DNA of 64,000 nucleotides, taken from positions 1 through 64,000 of the IMG/VR virus record IMGVR_UViG_3300028571_002036, one strand, 5' to 3'. Below are positions 1-8,870 of the stretch, piece after piece. The position numbers and the translations under genes were made by a program. The DNA is from a virus. Position 1 is the stretch's first letter; each line of letters starts with the position of its first letter. Under the pieces are notes generated by a model. It made no database searches and had not been told where the DNA came from. It saw only the letters and a program-made list of their open reading frames with translations.

Positions 1-1
1 T

Positions 2-439
2 AAAAACAAATTTCTAACTCTCCCCAAAAATAATAACGGTTACATTCTTTTTGTGGGTACTGTTGACTACTTGAGAGAAATGGCAATTAAAGATGCTGCC
101 GAATATGCAATTTCCATAGGTAAAGAATTGTGGTTAGTTGGTGAAGATAAATCTATTTATTTAAAAAGTTACTTGGAACATCCCACAATTAAACATTTTC
201 CTTCCACATGGAATCTCAAACCATTTATCGAAGGTGCATATGAAACCGCAGGTATCCAACTTGGAAGAACAACAATTGAGAGTTGGATGAGTGGGAAAGA
301 TTCTTGGATTTATAAGGTTAATGAAAATGGAGATATCCTTTCCAAAGAAAAAACATCACCTCCTGAAGATATAGAAAAGTTTTATTCCGAAAATGTTGCA
401 AAACAAATAAAAGAAGAATATATCAAGATTTTGTCATGA
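2..439 (+). CDS. Glycosyltransferase, GT4-like C-terminal part (5' truncated by window edge)
   Basis: The frame is open from base 2 to a stop at 439, so the gene begins outside the window; an apparent GTG start at 53 lies inside the domain. The visible part reads like the C-terminal Rossmann half of a GT-B glycosyltransferase: a strand ending in FVGTVDYLRE, then a helix rich in Ala/Ile and the strand ELWLVGEDKS, as in group 1 (GT4) enzymes where this half binds the nucleotide-sugar donor. The stop overlaps the next start by four bases, so it belongs to the glycan operon. Donor and acceptor cannot be read from the sequence. Confidence 0.6.
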   Translation, partial: KNKFLTLPKNNNGYILFVGTVDYLREMAIKDAAEYAISIGKELWLVGEDKSIYLKSYLEHPTIKHFPSTWNLKPFIEGAYETAGIQLGRTTIESWMSGKDSWIYKVNENGDILSKEKTSPPEDIEKFYSENVAKQIKEEYIKILS

Positions 440-1164
440 TTAAAGTTGTAAGTTGTTTTTGGAATGCGGAAAAATACATTGGAAAGTGTATTGAATCGTT
501 ACAAATGCAAAAGTATAAGGACTTTAAAGTTTACCTTATTGATGACATGTCTACGGACAATTCGGTTTCTAAAATACAAAATTTAATTGATGATGATTCA
601 AGATTTGAATTAATTATTAATCAGGAAAAAAAATTCAAATTAAAAAACTTGGATGAACTGATACAAACCTTTGATGACGATGATGTTGTAATCGAATTAG
701 ACGGTGACGATTGGTTATATTTACCAACCGTATTAGAGGAGATTAACAAAACTTATCAAGACCCATTAGTTTGGATTACCAATGGTTCTTTTATTTATTC
801 AAATGGTTCTAAAGGATTTTCCGCAAAATGTAATCCTCAGACCATCCGAAGAGAAACTTTCAGATTTTCACACTTAAGAACATGGAAGGTCTTTCTTTGG
901 AAGAACATCCCCGTAGAAAACTTTAAAGAAACCAATGGGGAATACTTTAAATCAGGTGTTGATGTTGCATATACCTTCCCTTTACTAGAGTTGGCCGGTG
1001 AAAAACACTACAAATTTATATCTAGTGTATTATATGTTTATAATGCAAACTCGCCTTACAATGACCATAAAGAAGGAAGCGCCAGTGGTGGTTTGAATGA
1101 ACAGTCTAGAGTGGCCAATATTATAAGAAAAAAAACACCCCTAAAACAACTTTTTATAGAATGA
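436..1164 (+). CDS. Family 2 glycosyltransferase
   Basis: A 242-residue GT-A enzyme predicted to transfer a sugar from a nucleotide donor. The N-terminus is a typical GT2 first strand and helix (VVSCFWNAEKYIGKCIESL), followed by LIDDMSTDNS near residues 34-43, where the paired Asp bind the nucleotide, and DGDDW at 89-93, the DxD-type metal site. It has no membrane segment, so it is probably cytosolic. It overlaps the neighbours by four bases on each side. The acceptor is unknown. Confidence 0.85.
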   Translation: MIKVVSCFWNAEKYIGKCIESLQMQKYKDFKVYLIDDMSTDNSVSKIQNLIDDDSRFELIINQEKKFKLKNLDELIQTFDDDDVVIELDGDDWLYLPTVLEEINKTYQDPLVWITNGSFIYSNGSKGFSAKCNPQTIRRETFRFSHLRTWKVFLWKNIPVENFKETNGEYFKSGVDVAYTFPLLELAGEKHYKFISSVLYVYNANSPYNDHKEGSASGGLNEQSRVANIIRKKTPLKQLFIE

Positions 1165-1910
1165 AAATAAAACAACACGAAAGAATATCTGAATGGGTAA
1201 AATCTTATGCTAAAGAAAATAAAATAAAATCATTGGTTGTTGGAGTTTCGGGGGGTATAGATTCTGCTGTGGTTTCCACCTTATGTGCTATGACAGGTTT
1301 ACCCACGCATTGCGTGTTAATGCCAATTCATCAAAATCCCGAACACACTAAAAGAGGTTCGAACCACATAAATTGGTTACAAACTAAATTTGAAAAGATT
1401 GATTTACATGAGTTTAATTTATCGGGGGTTTATGATATCTTTGTTGATACTATGTCTTATGCAAAAAGTGACTTAGGGTTTGCAAATTCTCGTTCACGAT
1501 TAAGAATGACCGCACTATATCAAATAGCTTCAAGTACTAATGGTATTGTTGTGGGGACCGGAAATAAAATCGAGGATTTTGGCGTTGGATTTTTTACCAA
1601 GTATGGAGATGGTGGTGTGGACATTTCACCAATTGCAGATTTCACGAAAACTGAAGTATACGAAATCGCTAAACATTTAGGTATAAATCAAGAAATTATT
1701 GATGCAACACCAACAGATGGTTTATGGGGGGATGATAGAAATGACGAAAACCAAATTGGTGCTACTTATCCTGAGTTAGAATGGGCCATGGAATTTAAAA
1801 ACAATAGAAATATTACGGAAAGAGAACAGGAGGTTTTATCGATTTACAAAAAATTAAATTCTCAAAATAAACATAAAATGTTACCAATACCAATTTATAA
1901 AAAATCATGA
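1161..1910 (+). CDS. nadE: Ammonia-dependent NAD+ synthetase-like protein (NadE family)
   Basis: An N-type ATP pyrophosphatase that would amidate nicotinic acid adenine dinucleotide to NAD+. The P-loop SGGIDSA is at 30-36. The family signatures GTGNKIED (132-139), FTKYGDGG (145-152) and the PIADFTKTEVYEIA stretch that follows are all present. At 249 residues it is the short form without a glutaminase domain, so ammonia would be the nitrogen donor. It lies directly before a nucleotide-sugar dehydrogenase that consumes NAD+. Within a glycan operon it could also be a diverged amidotransferase acting on a sugar, but the NadE motifs argue for NAD+ synthesis. Confidence 0.8.
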   Translation: MKIKQHERISEWVKSYAKENKIKSLVVGVSGGIDSAVVSTLCAMTGLPTHCVLMPIHQNPEHTKRGSNHINWLQTKFEKIDLHEFNLSGVYDIFVDTMSYAKSDLGFANSRSRLRMTALYQIASSTNGIVVGTGNKIEDFGVGFFTKYGDGGVDISPIADFTKTEVYEIAKHLGINQEIIDATPTDGLWGDDRNDENQIGATYPELEWAMEFKNNRNITEREQEVLSIYKKLNSQNKHKMLPIPIYKKS

Positions 1911-3076
1911 AAATAGGTGTAATAGGTGCTGGAAGGCTAGGAATTACGTTTGCATTACTCTGTGAAAAAGCGGGTTATGATGTTATTGTTTCAGATATCA
2001 GAGAGGAATACATAGAAAAACTCAATAATAAGACTATTGATACGGCTGAGCCAGAAGTATTATTAATGCTACAAAAATCAAAAAACTTAAGAGCAACTCA
2101 AAAAAACAGTGAAGTAATTTTAGAGTCAGATGTGATTTATACTTTTGTACAAACACCATCTCTTCCATCTGGAGAATATGACACTACGTATCTAATGGAA
2201 GTAGTTAAAGATTTCAAAAAATTTGAAAATTATGACCAAAAAACTCAAAACAAACTTTTTGTAATTGGTTGCACAACAAATCCAGGAGATACAAAAACAG
2301 TTGAAGAAAAATTAAAACCCCTTGGTGTTATTGTCGCCTACAACCCAGAATTTATTGCTCAGGGAGAAATAGTTAAAGGTCTTGAATATGCGGATTTAGT
2401 TCTTGTTGGAACTGAAAACTTGGAAACAATAAACATTTTAAAACAAATATACGAGAAAATTCAAAAAACAGATGTTAAAATGTGTCCAATGTCCCCAACA
2501 GCGGCTGAAATTACAAAAATAGGTATTAATTGTTTTTTGACAACAAAAATAAGTTATGCTAATATGATTGGTGAAATTTTAATATCATCAAAATTACATA
2601 ATGAAGTTGATGAAGTTTTGACTACAATTGGTAAAGACAGTAGAATTGGGCATAAATATTTGAACTACGGTTTCGGTTTTGGAGGACCCTGCTTACCAAG
2701 AGATAATCGAGCTTTAGGTAATTATGCAAAAAAATTGGGTCTTGAAACAAATCTTCCTTATACAATCGACAACTTCAATTTAGAACATTCAAATTTTTTA
2801 AAAAGTTATTTCATAAGTCAAAACCCAAACAAAAAAGTCCCCTTTGTTTTCAACTACATTTCATACAAAAAAGGAACAGATATGTTAGTAGAGTCCCAAC
2901 AACTAAAATTAGCTAAAGACTTACTAAATGAAGGATATTCTGTTAATATTATCGAAGAAGATTCCATTTTAAACAATTCGGAATTTGTTAATGAAATTGA
3001 ATCCAACTATCCTAATCAAGTCAAATTTTATAAATTAGGCTCAAATCCAAAAGGATTTAAAATAAATATAAATTAA
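1907..3076 (+). CDS. UDP-glucose/GDP-mannose dehydrogenase family protein
   Basis: A 389-residue NAD-dependent nucleotide-sugar dehydrogenase that oxidises a sugar C6 hydroxyl to a carboxylate. The Rossmann motif GVIGAGRLG opens the protein. YNPEFIAQGE (about 145-154) and GFGFGGPCLPRD (about 256-266, catalytic Cys near 262) match the UDP-glucose dehydrogenase family. The C-terminal domain (from about 300) is more diverged than in cellular Ugd. It overlaps nadE by four bases. The substrate (UDP-Glc, UDP-GlcNAc or GDP-Man) cannot be decided by eye. Confidence 0.85.
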   Translation: MKIGVIGAGRLGITFALLCEKAGYDVIVSDIREEYIEKLNNKTIDTAEPEVLLMLQKSKNLRATQKNSEVILESDVIYTFVQTPSLPSGEYDTTYLMEVVKDFKKFENYDQKTQNKLFVIGCTTNPGDTKTVEEKLKPLGVIVAYNPEFIAQGEIVKGLEYADLVLVGTENLETINILKQIYEKIQKTDVKMCPMSPTAAEITKIGINCFLTTKISYANMIGEILISSKLHNEVDEVLTTIGKDSRIGHKYLNYGFGFGGPCLPRDNRALGNYAKKLGLETNLPYTIDNFNLEHSNFLKSYFISQNPNKKVPFVFNYISYKKGTDMLVESQQLKLAKDLLNEGYSVNIIEEDSILNNSEFVNEIESNYPNQVKFYKLGSNPKGFKININ

Positions 3077-3081
3077 AAATT

Positions 3082-3906
3082 ATGAACACAAACAATATTT
3101 TTGGAACTTGTTATTTCATGGGCGGTTTAGGTAATCAAATGTTTCAAGCCGCACACGCATTATCGCAAGTATGGAAAAAAGGAGTTGAATCGAAATTCAA
3201 AGCAGAATCTTGGACACCAATGCAAGGTAGGCAAACAGATAACTATCGTAACAATATTTTTAGAAATTTAAATTTTGTTGAAGATTTTGGTCATGTTGGA
3301 AGAGTGAGTGAAGGTCCGTGGGAATACACCGAATTAAATCCTCAGTGGGACCAACCACAAGAATTTTATGGTTATTTTCAAAGTAGTAAAAACTTTTTAG
3401 GATACGATAAAGAAATACAAAAAACATTTGAACCTACTGAGGAGTTTATTGACCGAATGATAAACAGGTATCCAGAACTTACTCAAGAAAAGACATTATC
3501 TGTTCATATAAGACGTGGAGATTGTTTTATGAACCCGGATATACACCCAATGGTTACAAAAGAATATGTTGAAAGAGCCCTTGAATTGGTACCAGAATAT
3601 TCAAATATTTTTATTTTTTCTGATGACAAAATTTGGATAAAAGAAAATTTTAATTTTCCAAATATGATAATTGTCGATGAATTAGAAGATTATGAGGAAA
3701 TGTGGTTAATGTCACTTTGTAAAAATCACATAATATCAAACTCAACATTTTCTTGGTGGGGAACTTTTTTAAATAAAAAAGAAAATAAAAAAATTATTGC
3801 TCCTTCAATATGGTTCGGGCCACGAGGTCCTCAAAATTTTAAAGATATTTACGAACCTTACTGGACCGTATTAGAGGTTACATATAAAGATGGTTGGTTA
3901 TATTAA
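3082..3906 (+). CDS. GT11 family (alpha-1,2-fucosyltransferase-like) glycosyltransferase
   Basis: A 274-residue GT-B enzyme of the GT11 type. All main motifs are visible: GGLGNQMFQ at 14-22, HIRRGDC at 142-148 (the Arg contacts the GDP-sugar phosphate) and SNSTFSWWG at 219-227. GT11 enzymes use GDP-L-fucose. Because this operon also encodes a GDP-mannose 3,5-epimerase-like protein, GDP-L-galactose is an alternative donor; that is inference. The leader is A/T-rich (aattaaaaattATG) with no Shine-Dalgarno sequence. Confidence 0.9.
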   Translation: MNTNNIFGTCYFMGGLGNQMFQAAHALSQVWKKGVESKFKAESWTPMQGRQTDNYRNNIFRNLNFVEDFGHVGRVSEGPWEYTELNPQWDQPQEFYGYFQSSKNFLGYDKEIQKTFEPTEEFIDRMINRYPELTQEKTLSVHIRRGDCFMNPDIHPMVTKEYVERALELVPEYSNIFIFSDDKIWIKENFNFPNMIIVDELEDYEEMWLMSLCKNHIISNSTFSWWGTFLNKKENKKIIAPSIWFGPRGPQNFKDIYEPYWTVLEVTYKDGWLY

Positions 3907-3910
3907 AGAT

Positions 3911-4720
3911 ATGGTTAAAATTAATATGTTATCAAGAAATTTTGCTCATGACAAAGGGTCAACAGCAAATAAAGCTCCCATAAATATTGAGTGGGCATTC
4001 AATTCTTATGAAAATCCAATATCAGTATATTTGGATAATGACGCTATGCAAGGGGTGCAAGATAAATCAAACGGTAAACTAAGTTTTTTGTGGCTAATAG
4101 AATCAAAAAAATTTGATGGAGGTGCAAGTGAGACGATAAAAAATAATTTAGAAGCTATCTTGGACACTTATGAACAAATTTGGACACACAATGATGAGTT
4201 GTTAGCTTTAAACTCAAAATTTAAATGGGCACCAGCATATGGAAGCTACATTACTGATTTTGGTATTCATGAAAAAACAAAGTTAGCTTCGATGATAGTC
4301 TCAAATAAAAGATGGACCAAACAACATGAAATACGACATGATTTTGCAATGGCTAACCAAACACGAATTGATGTATTTGGTAGAGGCATTGCAGAAATAC
4401 CAAAAAAAGAAATGGGTTTAAATGATTATATGTTTTCTTTTGCAGCTGAAAATGATACCTACGACACTTATTTTACGGAAAAAATTTTAGATTGTTTTGC
4501 CACAGGTACTATACCCATTTACATGGGAACAAAAAAAATTGTTGAATATTTCAATCCAGAAGGTATTTTATTTTTTGATGGTACTTATGATTTGGACTCT
4601 TTAACCCCCGACCTATATTACTCCAAAATGGATGCAATAAAAGACAATTATGAAAGAGTACAAAAATATAGTATTTTGGATGATTGGTTATATGAAAATT
4701 ATTTGATTCATTATGTCTAA
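3911..4720 (+). CDS. GT10 family (alpha-1,3-fucosyltransferase-like) glycosyltransferase
   Basis: Start set at 3911, just after the upstream stop; an in-frame ATG at 3890 would overlap it needlessly. The protein has 269 residues. The C-terminal half carries the GT10 signature: FAAENDTYDTYFTEKI, then GTIPIYMG and NPEGILFF, which in Helicobacter FucT-type enzymes form the GDP-sugar site. It follows the GT11 gene, so two GDP-sugar-dependent transferases are adjacent. This suggests a Lewis-like or L-galactose-containing glycan. Confidence 0.85.
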   Translation: MVKINMLSRNFAHDKGSTANKAPINIEWAFNSYENPISVYLDNDAMQGVQDKSNGKLSFLWLIESKKFDGGASETIKNNLEAILDTYEQIWTHNDELLALNSKFKWAPAYGSYITDFGIHEKTKLASMIVSNKRWTKQHEIRHDFAMANQTRIDVFGRGIAEIPKKEMGLNDYMFSFAAENDTYDTYFTEKILDCFATGTIPIYMGTKKIVEYFNPEGILFFDGTYDLDSLTPDLYYSKMDAIKDNYERVQKYSILDDWLYENYLIHYV

Positions 4721-5420
4721 AATTTGTTTGATACAACAACCAGCAGGGATAGGAGATATTTTTTTTATACAAAAAATTGCTAACCACTTTATAAACAAAG
4801 ATTATGATGTGTGGATTCCAGTAATACCTCAATTTGAATATATCAAAGATTATATTAAAATACCGAGGCTTCATTTAATCTCAGAACTTGAAAATTTCCC
4901 TTACAAAAACCTTTATGGTACTGGAAGTTCAGTTCCAGTAAAATTTGATAATGAAGATGTGTTTCTTCCAATTCAAAATTTTGATAGAAATTTCCCTGGA
5001 ATGTCAGTCATGATTGCAAAATACAAAATGTTAGGTATAGACCATTCTGATTGGGTAAACTTTTTTGATTTTGAGAGAGATTTGGAAAGAGAAGAAAAAT
5101 TGTTTCAATTTAAAAATCCCGACAACAAAGAATACATTTTTGTAAATCGAAATTTTGGTTCCCCGCCAGATTCAAAAACATGTCCCCACATGGGTGATTA
5201 TGACAACTCTATTGAAATGGAATATTTAGGTTGGGATAACTTATTCGATTGGATTGGATTGGCCATTAAAGCTAAAGAAATTCATACTGTTGAGACCTCT
5301 CTTTTGTATATTCTATACAAACTAGGTGTTGAAAATGTTACCGTATATTCAAGACATAATCCGCCTTCTTTTGCCCAAGTAGAAGGATTTTTCAACAAAA
5401 ATTGGGTATACAAATTATGA
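4713..5420 (+). CDS. Unassigned glycan-operon protein (possible GT9-like)
   Basis: 235 residues. The N-terminus (KICLIQQPAGIGDIFFIQKIANHF) recalls the first strand and Gly-rich loop of ADP-heptose/GT9-type GT-B transferases (GxGDxxxxxP), and near 185-205 an alternating E/T-rich segment (KAKEIHTVETSLLYILYKL) resembles the helix lining the donor pocket. The match is weak and the protein is shorter than typical GT9 enzymes. It overlaps the GT10 gene by eight bases and the next gene by four, so it is almost certainly translated with them. Confidence 0.5.
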   Translation: MSKICLIQQPAGIGDIFFIQKIANHFINKDYDVWIPVIPQFEYIKDYIKIPRLHLISELENFPYKNLYGTGSSVPVKFDNEDVFLPIQNFDRNFPGMSVMIAKYKMLGIDHSDWVNFFDFERDLEREEKLFQFKNPDNKEYIFVNRNFGSPPDSKTCPHMGDYDNSIEMEYLGWDNLFDWIGLAIKAKEIHTVETSLLYILYKLGVENVTVYSRHNPPSFAQVEGFFNKNWVYKL

Positions 5421-6088
5421 ATACAAATTTAAAAAACCAACTGAAAAACTATTTTGAAGATGAAAGTCTAATTAATCCACTTGGAACTCCAGGTCATGAA
5501 ACTGGATACCCTGAAAGAGACGTCAATTGGATGGAATCAAATTTAGTTCCAAGAATTGAAAATATTATTGATAAAAGCATACATAAAAATTGTTTGGACG
5601 TCGGTTGTGCTTTTGGATACTTTACAAAAATATTAAACAATACTTTTGATAATTCCTATGGAATAGACTTGTCCGAAAACAGAATCAATTATGCTAAGCA
5701 ATATGAAACAAACACCTTGAAGTTTGTTCAAGCAGATTTAACTGAAAGTTTCAATGATAAATTTGACATCAGATTTGATTTCATGTTCACTAACGCGGTA
5801 TTACCCCACATACCATTAGAATTCAAAGCGTCTGTTTTCAAGAACTTAGCAGAAATAGCAAATCCAGGATGCTTACTCGTTATGTATGACGGAATGTTAA
5901 ATGACGATAATACACATAAACATGATAGTAAACAACAAGCTAATTTCGATGGTTGGAATAATTCAGAAATTATCAGAGTTGTTTTTATTAGTGAAAAATG
6001 GTTAAAAGAAAACGCTGAGGATTGGGAAATAATTAGGATTACAAATGTTGGTATTGCAACTGAAGAAATAATATTAAAAAGAAAATAA
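5417..6088 (+). CDS. Class I SAM-dependent methyltransferase
   Basis: Start chosen at 5417, where ATG overlaps the previous TGA (ATGA). The 223-residue protein has the SAM-binding motif I LDVGCAFGYF, the acidic end of strand 2 (GIDLSENRI) and a motif near QADLTE, all typical of class I methyltransferases. A motif IV-like FMFTNAVLPHIP follows. The position within the glycan operon suggests methylation of a sugar or lipid intermediate, but the substrate cannot be read. Confidence 0.8.
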   Translation: MNTNLKNQLKNYFEDESLINPLGTPGHETGYPERDVNWMESNLVPRIENIIDKSIHKNCLDVGCAFGYFTKILNNTFDNSYGIDLSENRINYAKQYETNTLKFVQADLTESFNDKFDIRFDFMFTNAVLPHIPLEFKASVFKNLAEIANPGCLLVMYDGMLNDDNTHKHDSKQQANFDGWNNSEIIRVVFISEKWLKENAEDWEIIRITNVGIATEEIILKRK

Positions 6089-6090
6089 TT

Positions 6091-6753
6091 ATGAGTCTAT
6101 TTGGTGCATTTTGGGACAAAGACCCAAATCCTGTTGGTGAACAACAATTTGGTAATAATAAAGGACTATTTTACAATTTGAATTGGTATCCAAAAGGTGT
6201 TTTGCACATTGGAGCTTGGGATGCTTGGGAAGCAAAGCAATATGCTAATTATTGCGGAAATAATTCTGTGTTTATAGAAGCAAATCCACAATCATTCGAA
6301 AGATTTAGAAATGAAATTGAGCAATTTGGACAAAAGATTTATAATTTTGCTGCTTGGGATATTGATGACATAGAAATGAATTTATATTGTCCTAGTGGTA
6401 ATGAAGATTCAAGTTCTTTGTTAGAACAAAAAGGGTATGTTCTTAAAACAAAAACAATTACTATCAAAACTCTTTTTGAAAGAGAAGCTCTACAATTCGA
6501 AAATTTTGATTTACTTAATATTGACACTGAAGGTGCTGAATTACAAGTACTCAAAGGAATCGGTGATAACATTAAAAATTTCACATACATAATCATCGAA
6601 GTCAGTGACATTGGAAGTGAATTCGACAACAATGTTAACCAATATATTATTGATAAGGGCTTTAAATTTATTCGTGATAGCACACATCACAAGAGTAGCA
6701 TAAACGGAAAAACTTTTTGTGACAAATTGTATAAAAGAAATGACAATATCTGA
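6091..6753 (+). CDS. FkbM family methyltransferase
   Basis: 220 residues. VLHIGAWDAWEA is the diverged motif I, FIEANPQSFERF is the strand 2 segment with the acidic SAM ribose ligand, and NIDTEGAELQVLKG is the FkbM hallmark that follows the central strand. FkbM proteins O-methylate sugars and polyketides. A second FkbM gene lies at 12544. There are two bases between the previous stop and this start, and the 3' end overlaps the next gene by 14 bases. Confidence 0.85.
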   Translation: MSLFGAFWDKDPNPVGEQQFGNNKGLFYNLNWYPKGVLHIGAWDAWEAKQYANYCGNNSVFIEANPQSFERFRNEIEQFGQKIYNFAAWDIDDIEMNLYCPSGNEDSSSLLEQKGYVLKTKTITIKTLFEREALQFENFDLLNIDTEGAELQVLKGIGDNIKNFTYIIIEVSDIGSEFDNNVNQYIIDKGFKFIRDSTHHKSSINGKTFCDKLYKRNDNI

Positions 6754-7411
6754 AAAATACAAATTTATTTTTGTTGAAGTTGGCTCTTCTGCTTCAACCG
6801 CAATCAGAAACGCACTAAATCAATATAGGGATACAAAAGTAAATGTTATTGATGAATTTCCGTTTGGAATTGACCATAATGCAAATGTCGCACATTTACC
6901 GATATGGACTCTTAAAAATGATATAAATACTAACGAATATTTTAAATTTGCTTTTTTTAGAAATCCTTGGGAAGTTGCGGTTAGCAAATTTTTTTTCCAT
7001 CATGGTTGGCATGTTGTAAATACTCATAAGATACCCAAAAGCGAAAGAGTACACTCACATTTTAGTTGTGATTTTAATCAATGGGCACAAGAACCTGGGT
7101 TTTTGGATATGCATTATGAAAGTAAAACAAAAACTATGTGGGATATGGTCGCAAAAGGAGACAATCTGTTGGTTGATAAAATTTTTGATTTCAAACATCT
7201 CGAAGAAAATTGGGAAATAGCAACAAAAATAATTGGAATCCCCCATCAAAAATTGATAAACAATAAAATAGAATCGAATAACGAAGCCTGCGGTACAAGA
7301 AAGGACAAACACTATTCGTTATATTATGACAATAAAACAATTGAAGTTGTGAGAGAGCAATTCGCACGAGAAATTGAGTATTTTAATTACGAATTTGAAG
7401 ACCAAAGATGA
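6740..7411 (+). CDS. Sulfotransferase-like protein
   Basis: Start set at 6740, an ATG inside the end of the preceding gene. The 223-residue protein has a 5'-PSB-like loop after the first strand (FIFVEVGSSASTAIRNAL, in place of the usual P-K-x-G-S/T-S-W) and a 3'-phosphate-binding segment (FFRNPWEVAVSKFF), the two PAPS-contacting motifs of carbohydrate sulfotransferases. No transmembrane anchor is seen, unlike Golgi enzymes. It would add sulfate to a glycan if PAPS is available from the host. Confidence 0.7.
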   Translation: MTISEKYKFIFVEVGSSASTAIRNALNQYRDTKVNVIDEFPFGIDHNANVAHLPIWTLKNDINTNEYFKFAFFRNPWEVAVSKFFFHHGWHVVNTHKIPKSERVHSHFSCDFNQWAQEPGFLDMHYESKTKTMWDMVAKGDNLLVDKIFDFKHLEENWEIATKIIGIPHQKLINNKIESNNEACGTRKDKHYSLYYDNKTIEVVREQFAREIEYFNYEFEDQR

Positions 7412-8238
7412 AAACTTCAGTTGTAATTCTTGCTAAAAACGACAATTACGGGGGTAATCTAACTCACCGTGCAAAAATGTGTATCAACTCAATGGTCGAA
7501 AACTTTGATGAGGTTGTGGTCGTGGATTGGAAAACAAGAAACAAAAATACTTTGTTATCCACCATCATCAATGAAATACCTCACGTTGGAAAAATAAAAA
7601 GTATAGAAGTAGGTAGTGAACTTCTAAAATACAAATACCCCAACTTGTATCAATGGAATATTTTGGAAGCTATTGGTCGAAACATTGGTATCAGAAGAGC
7701 AACAGGAGATTGGATAGCATCTTCAAATATTGATATCGTAACAACTCCGCTAGATATTTCGCAGCTCAACACTTCAGAATTCTATACAACATCAAGAAAA
7801 GATGTTGAAGAAAATTTTCACTTAGGGCAAACTGATTATCAGGTCTTAAAAAATCACCTTTGGGAAAATCAAAATAATTACTCGGATAAACCACAAATTG
7901 ATAGCCCAACTGACAAATGGTCTTTGGTTGTTTGCTGTGGGGATTTTCAAATAGGATACAGAGACATTTGGTACAAAATCAAAGGATTTGAGGAATCTGT
8001 TTTGTATGGATGTGGTATTGACACTAATATAATGAAGAAAGCATCCAGTTATGCGCAAATTAAAATTCTACCCTATAATGTTTTTCATTTAAACCATGGA
8101 AAAAGTGGTGATAGATTTGAGGGTGAGCTAACGCCCCCTATGTCGGACCAAAACTCAATAATCCGAGATTTTGTTGAGACAACTAACTTAGAAACTTGGG
8201 GACTTATAAATGAAGAATTTATAACCGAAATAATATGA
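7408..8238 (+). CDS. Glycosyltransferase family 2-like protein
   Basis: 276 residues with a GT-A-like start (TSVVILAKNDNYGG). EVVVVDWKTRNKNT is in the place of the nucleotide-binding strand, and GRNIGIRRATGDWIASSNIDIV matches the conserved helix and metal-binding strand of GT2 enzymes, with N-I-D in place of DxD. A late GCGIDTNIMKKA resembles the catalytic-base region. It overlaps the flanking genes by four bases. The donor is unknown. Confidence 0.7.
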   Translation: MKTSVVILAKNDNYGGNLTHRAKMCINSMVENFDEVVVVDWKTRNKNTLLSTIINEIPHVGKIKSIEVGSELLKYKYPNLYQWNILEAIGRNIGIRRATGDWIASSNIDIVTTPLDISQLNTSEFYTTSRKDVEENFHLGQTDYQVLKNHLWENQNNYSDKPQIDSPTDKWSLVVCCGDFQIGYRDIWYKIKGFEESVLYGCGIDTNIMKKASSYAQIKILPYNVFHLNHGKSGDRFEGELTPPMSDQNSIIRDFVETTNLETWGLINEEFITEII

Positions 8239-8870
8239 AAATAATAATTGTCGGGGGAAATGCCGGAGCTAAAATAGCCGCAGAAATATTTACAATAAAT
8301 TTTCCTCATTGCGATATTTTATATGCGGAAACTTACCTTGAACGTGAAAAAGAAACTCAAGTAGTCAGTGACTATAAAAAAGTTCCGGACCTTCTAAGAG
8401 AGGGGGGATATGAATACTTTATCGCAACTGGTGATAATTTTCAAAGAGCTGAGATTTACAAATACATTTGGACCAATACCACTTTAGAACCCCTAAACTG
8501 CATTCACCCATCTTCAGTAATATCATCTTCTGCTAAGATAGGATATGGCAATTTGATTTGTCCTACGGCGGTAATTCACACAGACGCTGAAATTGAAAAC
8601 TGCACAGTAATTAACACTGGAGCAATCATCGAACACGATTGCAAGGTTAGAAACTTTGCCCAGATTTCACCAAACGCAACTCTCTGTGGTAGAGTAAGCG
8701 TTGGTGAGTATTGTTTTATTGGTGCTGGCTCAACAATAATCCCCAACAAACAAATAAGCAATAAATCAGTTGTTGCGGCAGGAAGTGTCGTAATTGATTA
8801 CATCTCCCAAAATGTAATGGTTGCTGGTGTTCCTGCTAAAATTAAAAAGAAAGATTATCATGAAATTTAA
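8235..8870 (+). CDS. PglD/NeuD-like sugar O/N-acyltransferase (left-handed beta-helix)
   Basis: 211 residues with the two-domain PglD/NeuD layout. An N-terminal Rossmann-like nucleotide-sugar pocket (IIIVGGNAGAKIAAEIF) is followed, from about 90, by imperfect hexapeptide repeats (IHPSSVISSSAKIGYG, ICPTAVIHTDAEI, ISPNATLCGRVSVG) that build the beta-helix binding acetyl-CoA. A His in IIEHDCKV is in the place of the catalytic base. It precedes a DegT aminotransferase, the usual partner in making acetamido sugars such as di-N-acetylbacillosamine. Confidence 0.85.
   Translation: MKIIIVGGNAGAKIAAEIFTINFPHCDILYAETYLEREKETQVVSDYKKVPDLLREGGYEYFIATGDNFQRAEIYKYIWTNTTLEPLNCIHPSSVISSSAKIGYGNLICPTAVIHTDAEIENCTVINTGAIIEHDCKVRNFAQISPNATLCGRVSVGEYCFIGAGSTIIPNKQISNKSVVAAGSVVIDYISQNVMVAGVPAKIKKKDYHEI

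Noticed and set aside
53-439. GTG at 53 as the start of a 128-residue gene
   Set aside because: The same frame is open to base 2 with glycosyltransferase-like sequence upstream of the GTG, so the gene is cut by the window edge.
4551-4874. 107-residue minus-strand frame
   Set aside because: It spans the junction of two well-supported plus-strand glycan genes and has AT-driven composition.
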